46,534 bases of DNA, from assembly GCA_030430365.1 (NCBI GenBank), contig JAUIFP010000015.1:1-46534 (forward strand), written 5' to 3'. The notes under the pieces are model-generated. The model was not told where the DNA came from, did not search any database, and was given only the letters and a program-made list of their open reading frames with translations. A program made the translations under genes and the position numbers. Positions 17,880-26,965 of the stretch are shown piece after piece. This stretch comes from Alphaproteobacteria bacterium. GTDB taxonomy: Bacteria; Pseudomonadota; Alphaproteobacteria; Sphingomonadales; Sphingomonadaceae. Positions within the stretch are counted from its first letter, which is position 1; each line of letters begins with the position of its first letter.

Positions 17880-19277
17880 ATGCGCGAAAGAAGCCCGGGA
17901 ATGAAGCTGCTGCTGGTGTCACTGGTCGCGCTGGCGCTCGTGCTGCCGCTGCTGCTGGTCTATGCGCTGGTGGGCGACCGTGAAAGCCAATCCTTCACAG
18001 CGCAGCAATCGATCACGGCGGGCTGGGGCGGCAATCAGGTCGTCTCCGGCCCGGTTCTGGCGATCCCCTATATGCGCCTGCAGCGCCAGAGCGAGACCGC
18101 CAATGGCCAGCAGATCACGCGCATGGTCGAAGTGCGCGACGAACTATACCTTTCGCCTGCGCGCCAGTCGGTGGAAACCGTGCTGGAGCCCGAGAAACGG
18201 CGCAAATCGATCTATACCTCGGTGATCTACCGCGCGGCGCTTTCGGGCAGCGCGCATTTCACGCTGCCGCAGGAACTGGGCGTTCCAGGCGTGACGCGTG
18301 AAGACCTTCTCCTCGAGGAGGCGGAGCTGCGCTTCGGTGTGTCCGATCCGCGCGGGCTGCAATCCGATGCTCAGCTTGTCGCCGGCAATGAGCCGATTGC
18401 GCTGCAGCCGGGCAAGGGCGTGGCAAGCAGCGGCAATTCGGGCTTCTATGGCGCGCTGGACTGGAGCGGGGCAGAGCCGCTCGATCTCGAATGGAGCTAT
18501 GGCCTGCGCGGCAGCCGTTCGATCGCGCTCGTCCCGCGCGGCGGCGATACGCAGTGGAGCGTGACTTCGCCCTGGCCGCATCCCGGCTTCGGCGGCAGCT
18601 TCCTGCCGGAAGATAGCGAAGTGAAGGATGACGGGTTCACTGCACATTACGCCATCGCCAATCTCGCATTGGGGCAGGCGATGGTGATGGATGACGATCC
18701 GGGCATGCCGCTGATCGACGGGAGCGGAACGGTCGATCCCCGGGCCTATGAAGGCGCGCGCGGGGCGACCATGGCGGCTTCGATCGGGCTGATCGAACCG
18801 GTGGACCTTTACAGCCGCGTGGACCGTTCGGTGAAATACGGTTTCCTGTTCATCGGCTTCACTTTCCTGGCCTTCTTCATGTTCGACATCGTGGGTGGCG
18901 CGCGCGTGGCCGCGGCCGAATATCTGATGACCGGCGCGGGCCTAGTGCTGTTCTTCGTGCTGCTGCTGGCCTTTGCCGAAGTGATCGGTTTCGCTCTGGC
19001 CTATCTGGCGGCCAGCGGCGCGATCATCGGGCTGCTGACGGCCTATAGCGCGGCCGTGCTGAAAAGCCGCAGGCGCGCGGGCTTCGTGGGCGCCTTGCTG
19101 GTGGGGCTCTATGCGCTGATCTACGTCCTGCTCAGCCTGGAGGCGTTCTCCCTGCTGATCGGCTCGGTGCTGCTGTTCCTGGCGCTGGCCGGCGTGATGT
19201 ACGCCACGCGCAATGTCGAATGGTCGCGCGTCGGCAAGTCGCAGGAGGAAGAGGCGCCGGCGGCTGATCGAGGCTGA
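17880..19277 (+). CDS. creD: Cell-envelope integrity protein CreD
   Basis: 465 residues from ATG 17880, with GAGGGAG at 17866-17872; upstream in-frame starts lack a ribosome site. One N-terminal membrane helix (LLLVSLVALALVLPLLLVYALV), a large periplasmic region (about 30-315, beta-rich), then a cluster of five or six hydrophobic helices to residue ~450. This is the CreD (inner membrane, COG4452) layout; E. coli CreD is 450 residues. Motifs DRSVKYGFLFIGFTFLAFFMFD and AAEYLMTGAGLVLFF are typical. Role: envelope homeostasis and, in several bacteria, response to beta-lactams under CreBC/BlrAB control. No creBC genes are in the window, but a cre-tag-like repeat lies upstream. Confidence 0.95.
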   Translation: MRERSPGMKLLLVSLVALALVLPLLLVYALVGDRESQSFTAQQSITAGWGGNQVVSGPVLAIPYMRLQRQSETANGQQITRMVEVRDELYLSPARQSVETVLEPEKRRKSIYTSVIYRAALSGSAHFTLPQELGVPGVTREDLLLEEAELRFGVSDPRGLQSDAQLVAGNEPIALQPGKGVASSGNSGFYGALDWSGAEPLDLEWSYGLRGSRSIALVPRGGDTQWSVTSPWPHPGFGGSFLPEDSEVKDDGFTAHYAIANLALGQAMVMDDDPGMPLIDGSGTVDPRAYEGARGATMAASIGLIEPVDLYSRVDRSVKYGFLFIGFTFLAFFMFDIVGGARVAAAEYLMTGAGLVLFFVLLLAFAEVIGFALAYLAASGAIIGLLTAYSAAVLKSRRRAGFVGALLVGLYALIYVLLSLEAFSLLIGSVLLFLALAGVMYATRNVEWSRVGKSQEEEAPAADRG

Positions 19278-19286
19278 TCTGCCGGG

Positions 19287-19928
19287 TCAGTCCTCTACGG
19301 CTGCACCTTCGGGCTCTCCGGCCTCTGCAGCGGCTTCAGCGGCGGCCTTGGCGGCCTCTGTCTGGGCGATCTTGGCCAGACGTTCCTTGTCTTCTTCCGT
19401 GGCGGGGCGCGCGGGATAGGCGCAGCCTTCTTTCAGCCCCATGCCTTTCAGGAAAGCGCGCCGCATCACGCCGGCCAGGATTGCGTCCTGGAAATCGCGC
19501 TCATGCTCATTCGCACCGGACACTTCGCGGATCACGCCGCGGAAGGGGATCAGCGCGCCGACCAGAGATTTGGCCACGCGCCCTGCCGTCAGCCTGCGCT
19601 CTTCCGCTTCGGCAATGTCGAAATCGGGCCCCAGCACTGCGTCCAGCTTCACCACTTCCACCTGGTAATGGCGGCAAATGGTTAGTCCTTCGGTGCTGTA
19701 GGGGGCTTTCTGCGCCTCCAGCAGCAGAGGCGGTATCTCGTCTTTCGAGAGGTTGAGGTCCTGGATCGGCGTGGCCGCAACGTCCACCGCATCGACGGAA
19801 TCGTCGGTGACGACCTGGTCTTGCCTGGATTCCTGATCCTCTTCCTCTGCCGCGAGGGGGAGAGGGAGCAAGGCTGCAGCCGCTGCTGCAAGAAGGAGCC
19901 TAGCCCCTGAGATCCGCAAATGTGTCAC
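19287..19928 (-). CDS. Exported protein of unknown function
   Basis: 213 residues from GTG at 19928, chosen because GAGG precedes it by six bases and it gives a signal peptide (LLLAAAAAALLPLPLAAEEE); a TTG at 19919 is an alternative. It overlaps the 3' end of the upstream metallopeptidase gene by 29 bases, so the two form an operon. An acidic segment follows the signal. The middle (PPLLLEAQKAPYSTEGLTIC, VEVVKLDAVLGPDFDIAEAEERRL) reads as helical. The end is an Ala/Glu-rich tail. No family recognised. Presumably periplasmic. Confidence 0.72.
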   Translation of the reverse strand: MTHLRISGARLLLAAAAAALLPLPLAAEEEDQESRQDQVVTDDSVDAVDVAATPIQDLNLSKDEIPPLLLEAQKAPYSTEGLTICRHYQVEVVKLDAVLGPDFDIAEAEERRLTAGRVAKSLVGALIPFRGVIREVSGANEHERDFQDAILAGVMRRAFLKGMGLKEGCAYPARPATEEDKERLAKIAQTEAAKAAAEAAAEAGEPEGAAVED

Positions 19929-20775
19929 ACTGGTCCTCGTCACCGGTTTCAAGTCCGATACGCAGCCACTCTCTGCGCTGCGCGCTGGAACCATGTGTGA
20001 AGGCCGCCTCCACCGGACGGCGGCCTGCCGCTTCCATCAGCGTATCGTCGCCCACGGCATGTGCGGCACCCAGGCCTTCCTCGATATCGCCGGGTTCGAT
20101 ACGGTCGGAATTCAGGGCGGCCCACACGCCGGCATAGCAATCGGCCTGCAGTTCCATTCTCACTTGTAATGCGTTGGACGCATCCGGGTTCCGCGATTGT
20201 GCCTGGCGAACCTGCGCCGCAGTACCGGTGAGCGTCTGGATATGGTGCCCATATTCATGCGCCATCACATAGGCGCGGGCAAAATCGCCCTTTGCGCCCA
20301 TGCGGCTGCTCATCTCGTTATAGAAATCGGTGTCGATATAGATGCCCTGATCGCTCGGGCAGTAGAATGGGCCCATTGCGCTTTGCGCCGCGCCGCAGCC
20401 GGATTGGCCGCTCTGCGAATAGAAATTCAGGATCGGCTGCTGGAAGGCGATCCCCGCCTCGCGGAATTTCGGTTCCCATGTCTCGTCGAGTGAGGCGAGA
20501 TGCGCGCAGGCTTCGGTGCTGTATTGATTGACGGAGCAGCTTTCCGCCACGCTCGTGCCGCCTTGCGCCTGTTGCTGCGTCTGGCCGTGTTGCGCCTGCT
20601 CGAGCCCGCCCAGCAGCTGCGCCGGGTCCGCGCCGGTGAAATAGGCGATCGCCAGTACGATCACGATGCCCACAATGCCCAGCTTTCCGCCGCCGCCACC
20701 GGGGAACCGGCCTCCGCCACCGCCGCGCTGATCGCGCACGCGGATATTGGCCGGATTGAACTTGTTGAGACGCAT
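19900..20775 (-). CDS. YpfJ-type neutral zinc metallopeptidase
   Basis: 291 residues. N terminus with basic and Gly-rich RGGGGGRFPGGGGG, one membrane helix (LGIVGIVIVLAIAYFTG), Gln-rich spacer, then the catalytic domain. HEYGHH begins at His173 (HExxH: H173, E174, H177), and ELQADCYAGVWA about 35 residues on supplies the third ligand region. CPSDQGIYIDTDFYNEM is the family signature (neutral zinc metallopeptidase, formerly UPF0042-like KPN_02809/YpfJ). Four to five cysteines suggest disulfides in the periplasm. The substrate is unknown. First gene of a two-gene unit with the 213-residue exported protein. Confidence 0.92.
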   Translation of the reverse strand: MRLNKFNPANIRVRDQRGGGGGRFPGGGGGKLGIVGIVIVLAIAYFTGADPAQLLGGLEQAQHGQTQQQAQGGTSVAESCSVNQYSTEACAHLASLDETWEPKFREAGIAFQQPILNFYSQSGQSGCGAAQSAMGPFYCPSDQGIYIDTDFYNEMSSRMGAKGDFARAYVMAHEYGHHIQTLTGTAAQVRQAQSRNPDASNALQVRMELQADCYAGVWAALNSDRIEPGDIEEGLGAAHAVGDDTLMEAAGRRPVEAAFTHGSSAQRREWLRIGLETGDEDQCDTFADLRG

Positions 20776-20968
20776 GGATGATTCCCGCCGGATCGATAAC
20801 AGACCGGAGTTTAGGCACTGCTTTGCCGCGAATGTCGAGCCTGTTGGCTATTGTTATTTGCGGCGTGTAATTCGTTTGTCGCTGAGGGCGTTCGCAGCGT
20901 GGCGCAGGGTTTTATTCGATTTCTTCACAATCGGCCTGCAAGCTATGCTGAGACAAGAGGGGATCTTT

Positions 20969-22324
20969 ATGCGCGCAGCAACGGTGATCTTTGTGCTTCT
21001 TGGCTCGTTTGCAGCCGCGCCTGCCACATTGGCGCAAACTGCGGATCCTCCCGAACCGGGGGAGATATGCACTGGAGGTTATCCTTGGGAGGCAAGCCCG
21101 GCCGAGACCAGTGAAATCGAGAATGTTCCGGTTCCGCCGAGCTATCGGCAACGCTTCGAGTCCGAAGCGCCTTGCGTTCGCTGGAGCTTGGGAAAAACCG
21201 ATCTCATCAATTGGCATCTGAACTTCGGCAGCCTTCGCAGCATCACTGCCGCCTTGAAATATCTGGAGCGCGACTACACGCGCGATGTTCCCGCGCCGGA
21301 ACGTTATGCCGATAAAGTTAGGCGCGCTTACGAGACTGCCGTGCCCGATATCCAAACCGTAGCTGAGCTTGAGCAGACCCAGAGCTACAGATTTGAGGAA
21401 AGCAGCGCTACAATCGGCAAGCTTGAATGCCTCGTCGATCATTTCGAAAACTACTATTTTCTTGCCGAGCAATATTTGCGCGCCGCCGAGGAGTATGGCG
21501 ATGCGGGACTGCTTGGCAAAGCGGAAACATATCTGGATCCCGTTGCCGCGGTGACCGACTTTCTGGAACCGCTGGAAAACGCACCGCCTGCAGATGGCGT
21601 CCTTTCGTTCAATCTCAATTCTGTTCGCGTCGATGATTTGCGGATGCGTCTCGCAGTGCTGAAGGCGGAATTCTCGCCTTCGCGGAGTAATATTGCCCAG
21701 GCACAAAGACTTCTAGATCGGTTTGAACCGCCGGCATACACTCGCGCGCTTGCCGTCGCTTATTCCGGCGGCGAAGACTTTTGCGATATAGCGGTCGGAT
21801 ATAGCAGGACGGAAGAAGTCGAGGCTGCCTGCGATGAATGCGACTCTTATGCACTGAAAGTCCTGTTTTACGGAGCAAGTGCCGCGCAGCTCAGCCTGCT
21901 GGGTGATGATGCGCCAGGCTCGCTTCGTCCATTGAACAGGGTGGCTGAACTCATCGATCGTTCGCGAGACCGCTATTGGGGCACTCATGAGGCGGTAGAT
22001 GATATGTTGAGGCTCTACCGCGCCAAGGCAGCCTACCATTCGCGCAGGTTCCGCGCTTTGGGAGACAGGGGGCTGCAGGATTGGTACCAGGCGTCAGAGG
22101 CGCTCCGCGGCACAGAAGCGCTCGTGCCACCTTATGAGGCCCCGGCTCGCTTCGAGCGGATTGCCCGCCAATGGCTTGCGCTCTGGCAGGACTATGCTCG
22201 GCAATTCCCGCCGGAAGACGGGCGAGGCGGTATTTCGGACCTTCCGGAAATGATGCGCTATGCATCCTATTTGCGGCAAACACTGGCAAATATCGACGCG
22301 ATCGCTTCCGGTTCCATTCGCTGA
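20969..22324 (+). CDS. Exported helical protein of unknown function
   Basis: 451 residues from ATG 20969, with AGAGGGGA just upstream; an ATG at 20945 is possible but lacks a ribosome site. Signal peptide MRAATVIFVLLGSFAAAPATLAQ. The mature protein is mostly helical, with segments such as CLVDHFENYYFLAEQYLRAAEEYGDA and AEYEALKAE-like stretches that recall TPR-type helix pairs, but no repeat is regular enough to name. Cysteines occur in pairs (FCDIA; ACDEC). Codons here look less GC-rich than in neighbours, hinting at a different history. Not recognised; periplasmic by inference. Confidence 0.75.
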   Translation: MRAATVIFVLLGSFAAAPATLAQTADPPEPGEICTGGYPWEASPAETSEIENVPVPPSYRQRFESEAPCVRWSLGKTDLINWHLNFGSLRSITAALKYLERDYTRDVPAPERYADKVRRAYETAVPDIQTVAELEQTQSYRFEESSATIGKLECLVDHFENYYFLAEQYLRAAEEYGDAGLLGKAETYLDPVAAVTDFLEPLENAPPADGVLSFNLNSVRVDDLRMRLAVLKAEFSPSRSNIAQAQRLLDRFEPPAYTRALAVAYSGGEDFCDIAVGYSRTEEVEAACDECDSYALKVLFYGASAAQLSLLGDDAPGSLRPLNRVAELIDRSRDRYWGTHEAVDDMLRLYRAKAAYHSRRFRALGDRGLQDWYQASEALRGTEALVPPYEAPARFERIARQWLALWQDYARQFPPEDGRGGISDLPEMMRYASYLRQTLANIDAIASGSIR

Positions 22325-22353
22325 ACACTGGATTTGCGCAAATATGCCGGCCT

Positions 22354-22893
22354 TTAGCCGCCGGCCAGGCGCGCGCGGGCCTCTGCGATTGCAGCCAGTA
22401 AAGGTGCAGCCTCCAGCTTGCGTTCGTCCACGCCCAGCATGCCGAAGCCTTCGATGGCCGAGATGCTGACATAGACGAATTCGGCCGCTGCGATTTTTTC
22501 CAGAAAGGCCTCGAAGTCGATGTCCTTGGTCGCCGGATCGCGCCCGGCGACAAATTCACTGATCCCGGGCCCGCCCTTGACCGAATAATGGCCTTCGCCT
22601 GGGCCGATATAGTCGGGCACGAAGCGGAACTCGTCGGGCTCGCTCGCCCCGCTGGTTACGAACATTCCATTGGGCGAAGAGGTGAAGCTCAGGGGGCGCA
22701 TGGCCCATTGCCCGCCCACCTGCATCAGTTCGAAAGAGAGCTCTTCGGAAGAGACCGTGCAGGCTTGTGCGCTGCATTCGACGGCATATTTGTCCGCTTC
22801 TTCGGCCCTGGATGCGCTGGCAGCAAAAACGCATAGCAGCGCGGCCAGGGCCATCTTTGCGGAACCGGAAACCTGACTGTTCGGCTTGCTCAT
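22354..22893 (-). CDS. Small exported protein of unknown function
   Basis: 179 residues from ATG 22893; a start at 22854 (MALAALL) is an alternative since neither has a strong ribosome site. Signal sequence MALAALLCVFAASASRA. The mature part begins ADKYAVECSAQACTV, with a cysteine pair, then FELMQVGGQWAMRPLSFTSS and a helical C terminus rich in Ala. No family recognised. It is divergent from guaB. Confidence 0.7.
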   Translation of the reverse strand: MSKPNSQVSGSAKMALAALLCVFAASASRAEEADKYAVECSAQACTVSSEELSFELMQVGGQWAMRPLSFTSSPNGMFVTSGASEPDEFRFVPDYIGPGEGHYSVKGGPGISEFVAGRDPATKDIDFEAFLEKIAAAEFVYVSISAIEGFGMLGVDERKLEAAPLLAAIAEARARLAGG

Positions 22894-22932
22894 GCAGGGC
22901 GAAGTATCACGCCGGCGGGCCCCGCGTAACAA

Positions 22933-22956
22933 AATTGCGCGAAGGGGCGTGCAATT
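22933..22956. promoter_or_regulatory. Hairpin-forming dyad in the guaB upstream region
   Basis: AATTGCGCG (22933-22941), loop AAGGGG, CGTGCAATT (22948-22956): nine pairs including one G-T. T-rich bases follow on both strands (GTTTT on +, TTTTG on -), so it looks like a bidirectional intrinsic terminator. Yet the two flanking genes are divergent, so nothing obvious needs terminating. It may be a guaB leader element or an operator. Confidence 0.4.
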
Positions 22957-23031
22957 GTTTTCCACCCCACTAGCCGTTTTCGCACACTGCGTTTACATGG
23001 GCCGCCACGATTCTCCGGAGACGAGCAAGCG

Positions 23032-24498
23032 GTGGCAATTATGGATATCCAAACCGGCCTGACTTTTGATGACGTTCTCCTGCGTCCGGCCGAAAGCGAT
23101 ATCGTGCCCTCGCAGGCGAACACAGCCACTAGGCTGACCAAGGAAATCGGCCTCAACATTCCGATCGTATCTGCGGCGATGGATACGGTGACAGAGGCCG
23201 ATATGGCGATCGTCATGGCCCAGATGGGCGGCATTGGCGTGCTGCACCGCAATCTTTCGATCAAGCAGCAATGCGCCGCCGTGCGCAGCGTGAAGCGCTT
23301 CGAAAGCGGAATGGTGGTCAACCCGATCACCATCGCGCCCGATGCCACGCTGGGCACAGCGCAGGAAATCATGCGCGACAACAAGATCAGCGGCATTCCC
23401 GTGGTGGAAAGAAGCGGCAAGCTGGTGGGCATTCTGACCAACCGCGACGTGCGCTTTGCCGACAATCCCGATCAGCCCGTGAAGGAGCTGATGACGCATG
23501 AGAATCTGGCGACTGTTAGCTCCGGCGTAACTCAGGAAGAGGCCCGCCGCCTGCTGCATCAACGCCGGATCGAAAAGCTGCTAGTGGTGGACGATGCCTA
23601 TCACTGCATCGGCCTGATCACGGTGAAGGACATCGAAAAGGCCGTCACTTACCCCGACGCCACCAAGGATAGCGCCGGGCGCCTGCGCGTCGCCGCGGCA
23701 ACCACGGTGGGGGACAAGGGCTTCGACCGCACGGAGGCGCTGATCGACGCCGAATGCGATGTCGTGATCATCGATACCGCGCATGGCCACAACAAGGATG
23801 TGGCGCTGGCCGTGGAGCGTGTGAAGAAGCTCTCCAATTCGGTGCAGGTCGTCGCCGGCAATGTCGCGACAGCGGAAGGGGCCAAGGCCCTAATCGGTGC
23901 CGGGGCGGACGGCGTGAAGGTCGGAATCGGCCCGGGCTCCATCTGCACCACGCGGATCGTTGCGGGCGTAGGCGTGCCGCAGCTCACCGCGATCATGGAA
24001 GCCGCCGGCGAAGCGGCCAAGAGCGGTACGCCGGTGATTGGTGATGGCGGCCTTCGCACCAGCGGCGATGCGGCCAAGGCACTGGCCGCGGGTGCATCCA
24101 GCGTGATGATCGGTTCGCTGCTGGCCGGCACGGCGGAAGCGCCGGGCGAAACCTTCCTGTATCAGGGGCGCGCCTATAAGGCCTATCGCGGCATGGGTTC
24201 GGTCAGCGCGATGGCCCGCGGTAGTGCGGACCGCTATTTCCAGCAGGATATCAAGGACCAGATGAAGCTGGTTCCCGAAGGGATCGAAGGGCAGGTCGCG
24301 TTCAAGGGGCCGGCCAAGGATGTGATCCATCAGCTGGTCGGCGGGATCAAGGCGGCGATGGGTTATACCGGCGCCAAGTCCATCGAGGATCTTCAGAAGC
24401 GCGGCCAGTTCATCCGCATCACCAATGCGGGGCTGAGCGAAAGCCATGTGCATGACGTTTCGATCACGCGCGAGGCGCCCAACTATCCGACACGCTGA
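23032..24498 (+). CDS. guaB: Inosine-5'-monophosphate dehydrogenase
   Basis: 488 residues. Converts IMP to XMP with NAD+, the committed step to GMP. GTG at 23032 is favoured because CCGGAG ends 11 bases upstream; an ATG three codons on is the alternative. TIM-barrel start [11 protein letters not shown]; a pair of CBS domains about 95-205 ([41 protein letters not shown]); catalytic loop GPGSICTTR with Cys305; and the flap RGMGSVSAM and [10 protein letters not shown]. Complete. Followed 15 bases later by an rRNA-methyltransferase-type gene on the same strand. Confidence 0.97.
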   Translation: MAIMDIQTGLTFDDVLLRPAESDIVPSQANTATRLTKEIGLNIPIVSAAMDTVTEADMAIVMAQMGGIGVLHRNLSIKQQCAAVRSVKRFESGMVVNPITIAPDATLGTAQEIMRDNKISGIPVVERSGKLVGILTNRDVRFADNPDQPVKELMTHENLATVSSGVTQEEARRLLHQRRIEKLLVVDDAYHCIGLITVKDIEKAVTYPDATKDSAGRLRVAAATTVGDKGFDRTEALIDAECDVVIIDTAHGHNKDVALAVERVKKLSNSVQVVAGNVATAEGAKALIGAGADGVKVGIGPGSICTTRIVAGVGVPQLTAIMEAAGEAAKSGTPVIGDGGLRTSGDAAKALAAGASSVMIGSLLAGTAEAPGETFLYQGRAYKAYRGMGSVSAMARGSADRYFQQDIKDQMKLVPEGIEGQVAFKGPAKDVIHQLVGGIKAAMGYTGAKSIEDLQKRGQFIRITNAGLSESHVHDVSITREAPNYPTR

Positions 24499-24513
24499 CG
24501 CCGAGAGGCTGGC

Positions 24514-25707
24514 ATGACGCCCGCTGCCCGCGTTCAGGCGGCGATCGAACTGCTCGATCTGATTATCGCCGCGGCGCGGGATAACGGCCCGCCGGCCGAC
24601 CGCTTGCTGGCCGAAGGTTTCCGCCAGCGGCGCTATGCCGGAAGCAAGGATCGGCGAGCGATTCGCGAGCTGGTCTATGGTGCGATCCGTGCATGCGGGC
24701 CGGTGCCCGAAAGCGGCCGTGCGGCCATGCTGCGCCTGGCCGAGCTGGACGCCCAGATCCTGCCGCTCTTCGATGGCTCGCAATATGGGCCTGCGCCTAT
24801 CGAAGCGGGGGAACAGCCTGCTCAAGGCGGAATCGCGCCCGAATGGCTTGAACGGGCACTGGCCGAATCCGGCATCGCGGGTGAAGAGGCGCAGGCGCTG
24901 CTCACCCGGGCGCCGCTCGATATCAGGATCAACACGCTCAAGGCTTCGGCCGAAACGCTGGATCTGCCAGAAGAGGCGGAGGCGCTGGCCGTGCCGGGCG
25001 CGCTGCGCCTGAAAGAGGGGACCCAGATCGAACAATGGGATGCCTTTCAAAGCGGCAGGATCGCGGTGCAGGATTGCGGCAGCCAGCAGGCATGCCTGGC
25101 CATCGGCGCTCAGCCGGGGGAAACGGTGATCGATCTGTGCGCAGGTGCCGGCGGCAAGACGATCGCCCTGGCGGCAGCAATGGAAAATCGCGGAATTCTG
25201 GTCGCCAGCGATACGGATCGCGCCCGCTTTTCGCGGCTTGCCCCGCGGGCGCAACAGGCTGGAGCCGAGGTTGCAGACGCGATTCTGATCGATCCTGGCA
25301 AGGAGCTGGAAGGGCTATCCGAATGGGCAGGGAAGGCCGATGCCGTGCTGGTGGATGCGCCCTGTTCGGGCACCGGCACATGGCGCCGCAATCCCGAAGC
25401 GCGCTGGCGACTCACCCCTGCGCAGCTGGAACGCTACACGGCGGCGCAGGCGCATCTGCTGGATATTGCGGCGGAGCTGGTGAAGCCCCCGGAAGAGGGG
25501 GGAGGCCGCCTGATCTACGTCACCTGTTCGCTGCTCGACGCCGAAGGGCCGGACCGGATCGAGGCGTTTCTCTCTGCGAATCCGCAGTGGAAAGCCCGGA
25601 CAATGGACTTGCCCCTGGGCCGTGAATGCGGTTCAGGTTTACGTCTGACACCGCACCATGACGGTACAGACGGATTTTTCATCGCACGTTTAAGCAGGCC
25701 GTGGTAA
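24514..25707 (+). CDS. RsmB/NOP-family RNA cytosine-5 methyltransferase
   Basis: 397 residues. N-terminal NusB-like helical region, then the SAM-binding catalytic core from about 190: QDCGSQQACLAIGAQPGE, VIDLCAGAGGKTIALAA, DAPCSGTGTWRRNPE with Cys284 and VTCSLLDAEG with Cys338. The two cysteines (proton-release and nucleophile) are those expected for m5C methyltransferases of the RsmB family. The target base in rRNA or tRNA cannot be told from sequence. Probably cotranscribed with guaB. Confidence 0.93.
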   Translation: MTPAARVQAAIELLDLIIAAARDNGPPADRLLAEGFRQRRYAGSKDRRAIRELVYGAIRACGPVPESGRAAMLRLAELDAQILPLFDGSQYGPAPIEAGEQPAQGGIAPEWLERALAESGIAGEEAQALLTRAPLDIRINTLKASAETLDLPEEAEALAVPGALRLKEGTQIEQWDAFQSGRIAVQDCGSQQACLAIGAQPGETVIDLCAGAGGKTIALAAAMENRGILVASDTDRARFSRLAPRAQQAGAEVADAILIDPGKELEGLSEWAGKADAVLVDAPCSGTGTWRRNPEARWRLTPAQLERYTAAQAHLLDIAAELVKPPEEGGGRLIYVTCSLLDAEGPDRIEAFLSANPQWKARTMDLPLGRECGSGLRLTPHHDGTDGFFIARLSRPW

Positions 25708-25767
25708 TTCGGTGACGTCATGACAAAACATGACCTCTTTTCTCCTAACGCGATCAAGGAGTTCGCG

Positions 25768-26271
25768 ATGCGTTATTTCCCCGCCGCTCTTGCCCTGTCC
25801 GTTCTGGCCGGTGTGACCGCGAGTGTGGGCGGTGCGGAAGTCCCGGACACCAATGCGCGTGCAGAGGCGCTGCTCGCCGAAGGGCGCGCCGATATGCGCG
25901 CTGGAGAGCTGCAGAACGCAGTCGATGCCTTCGAAGCCGCTCTGGCGGTCGATCCGGGGCAGCCGGAAATCTATCTCGAACTGGCGGAAGTCTCCCGCCG
26001 CGTGGGCCTGCAAGGCAAGGCGATCCATTATTACCGCGAAGCGCTGGAGCGTGAGCCGGGCAATTTCGCCGCCATTTCTGGCGAGGGCGAGGCCTTGGTC
26101 GAAAAAGGCGCGGTCGAGAAAGCCAAACGCAATCTTGCCAAGCTGGAATCGCTTTGCGGTGAAGGCTGCATGGAAACGCAGGCGTTGGCCGCTGCAATCG
26201 CCGCGGGCCCGGCGCCGCAGGTGCTGACGGCAGAAGCGCTGAAGCCGGATCCGGTCGTCACCCAAAACTGA
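25768..26271 (+). CDS. Exported TPR-repeat protein
   Basis: 167 residues from ATG 25768, with AAGGAG at 25756-25761; a longer frame from 25720 is not used. Signal peptide MRYFPAALALSVLAGVTASVGGA. At least two TPR motifs follow (LLAEGRADMRAGELQNAVDA; EVSRRVGLQGKAIHYYREAL), then a third partial one. TPRs serve protein-protein contact in the periplasm; no partner is indicated. Just upstream, 25713-25734 holds TGACGTCA and two CATGAC copies that may be part of its promoter. Confidence 0.85.
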   Translation: MRYFPAALALSVLAGVTASVGGAEVPDTNARAEALLAEGRADMRAGELQNAVDAFEAALAVDPGQPEIYLELAEVSRRVGLQGKAIHYYREALEREPGNFAAISGEGEALVEKGAVEKAKRNLAKLESLCGEGCMETQALAAAIAAGPAPQVLTAEALKPDPVVTQN

Positions 26272-26301
26272 ACTGGCGCCAGCCCTTTCAAACGGCGGCG
26301 C

Positions 26302-26784
26302 TCAGATCAGGGCGCGGAATTCCTCCAGAACAGTGCGATAGACCCGTTTCTTGAAGGGAACTATCAGCTCCGGCAGAAGCTCCGGATCGGCCCATTGCCA
26401 TTCGCAGAATTCGGGCGGGTCATGCGCTTCCAGGTCGATATCCGCATCGGTGCCGGTGAAGCGCATCAGCAGCCAGTGCTGGCGCTGGCCGCGATATTTG
26501 CCTTTCCACAGCTTGCCGATCAGGTCGTCCGGCAGGTCGTAGAGCAATTCTTCCTTGGTTTGCGCGATCAGCGTGGCGCTGGCGGAAGTGACGCCGGTTT
26601 CCTCGCCCAATTCGCGCAGGCCGGCAGTCAGCACGTCTTCCCCATCGTCCATGCCGCCCTGGGGCATTTGCCACCAATCGCCTTCCTTGTTGTCGATCCG
26701 CTTGCCGATGAAGGCCAGCCCGTCATTGTTGACGAGCATGACGCCAACGCAGGGGCGATAAGGCAAATTGGCGGAATTCTTCAC
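26302..26784 (-). CDS. rppH: RNA pyrophosphohydrolase RppH
   Basis: 160 residues. Nudix hydrolase that removes pyrophosphate from 5' triphosphate mRNA and triggers decay. The opening LPYRPCVGVMLVNNDG is the RppH/YgdP signature. The Nudix box spans residues 43-66 (GG, E49, then RELGEE with the metal-binding glutamates, ending TGV). Later WLLMRFTG and EFCEWQWADPE are also family-typical. Full length compared with alphaproteobacterial RppH. Divergent from korA. Confidence 0.95.
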   Translation of the reverse strand: MKNSANLPYRPCVGVMLVNNDGLAFIGKRIDNKEGDWWQMPQGGMDDGEDVLTAGLRELGEETGVTSASATLIAQTKEELLYDLPDDLIGKLWKGKYRGQRQHWLLMRFTGTDADIDLEAHDPPEFCEWQWADPELLPELIVPFKKRVYRTVLEEFRALI

Positions 26785-26965
26785 AGGCCAGGCTCCAACT
26801 CAGCTCTTCGAGCGTTGAAATAAGGCAGCGCCTCGTCCATTTCCATCGGTGATTTTTGGGCAAGGCACAGAAAAACTTGATTGCGGCACGGCCCATAGCC
26901 TCATAGGTGCGCCGCCATAGTGGAATAAGCGCCCCTGCCTTAGATGCGGGCGCGGCAAGGATACG

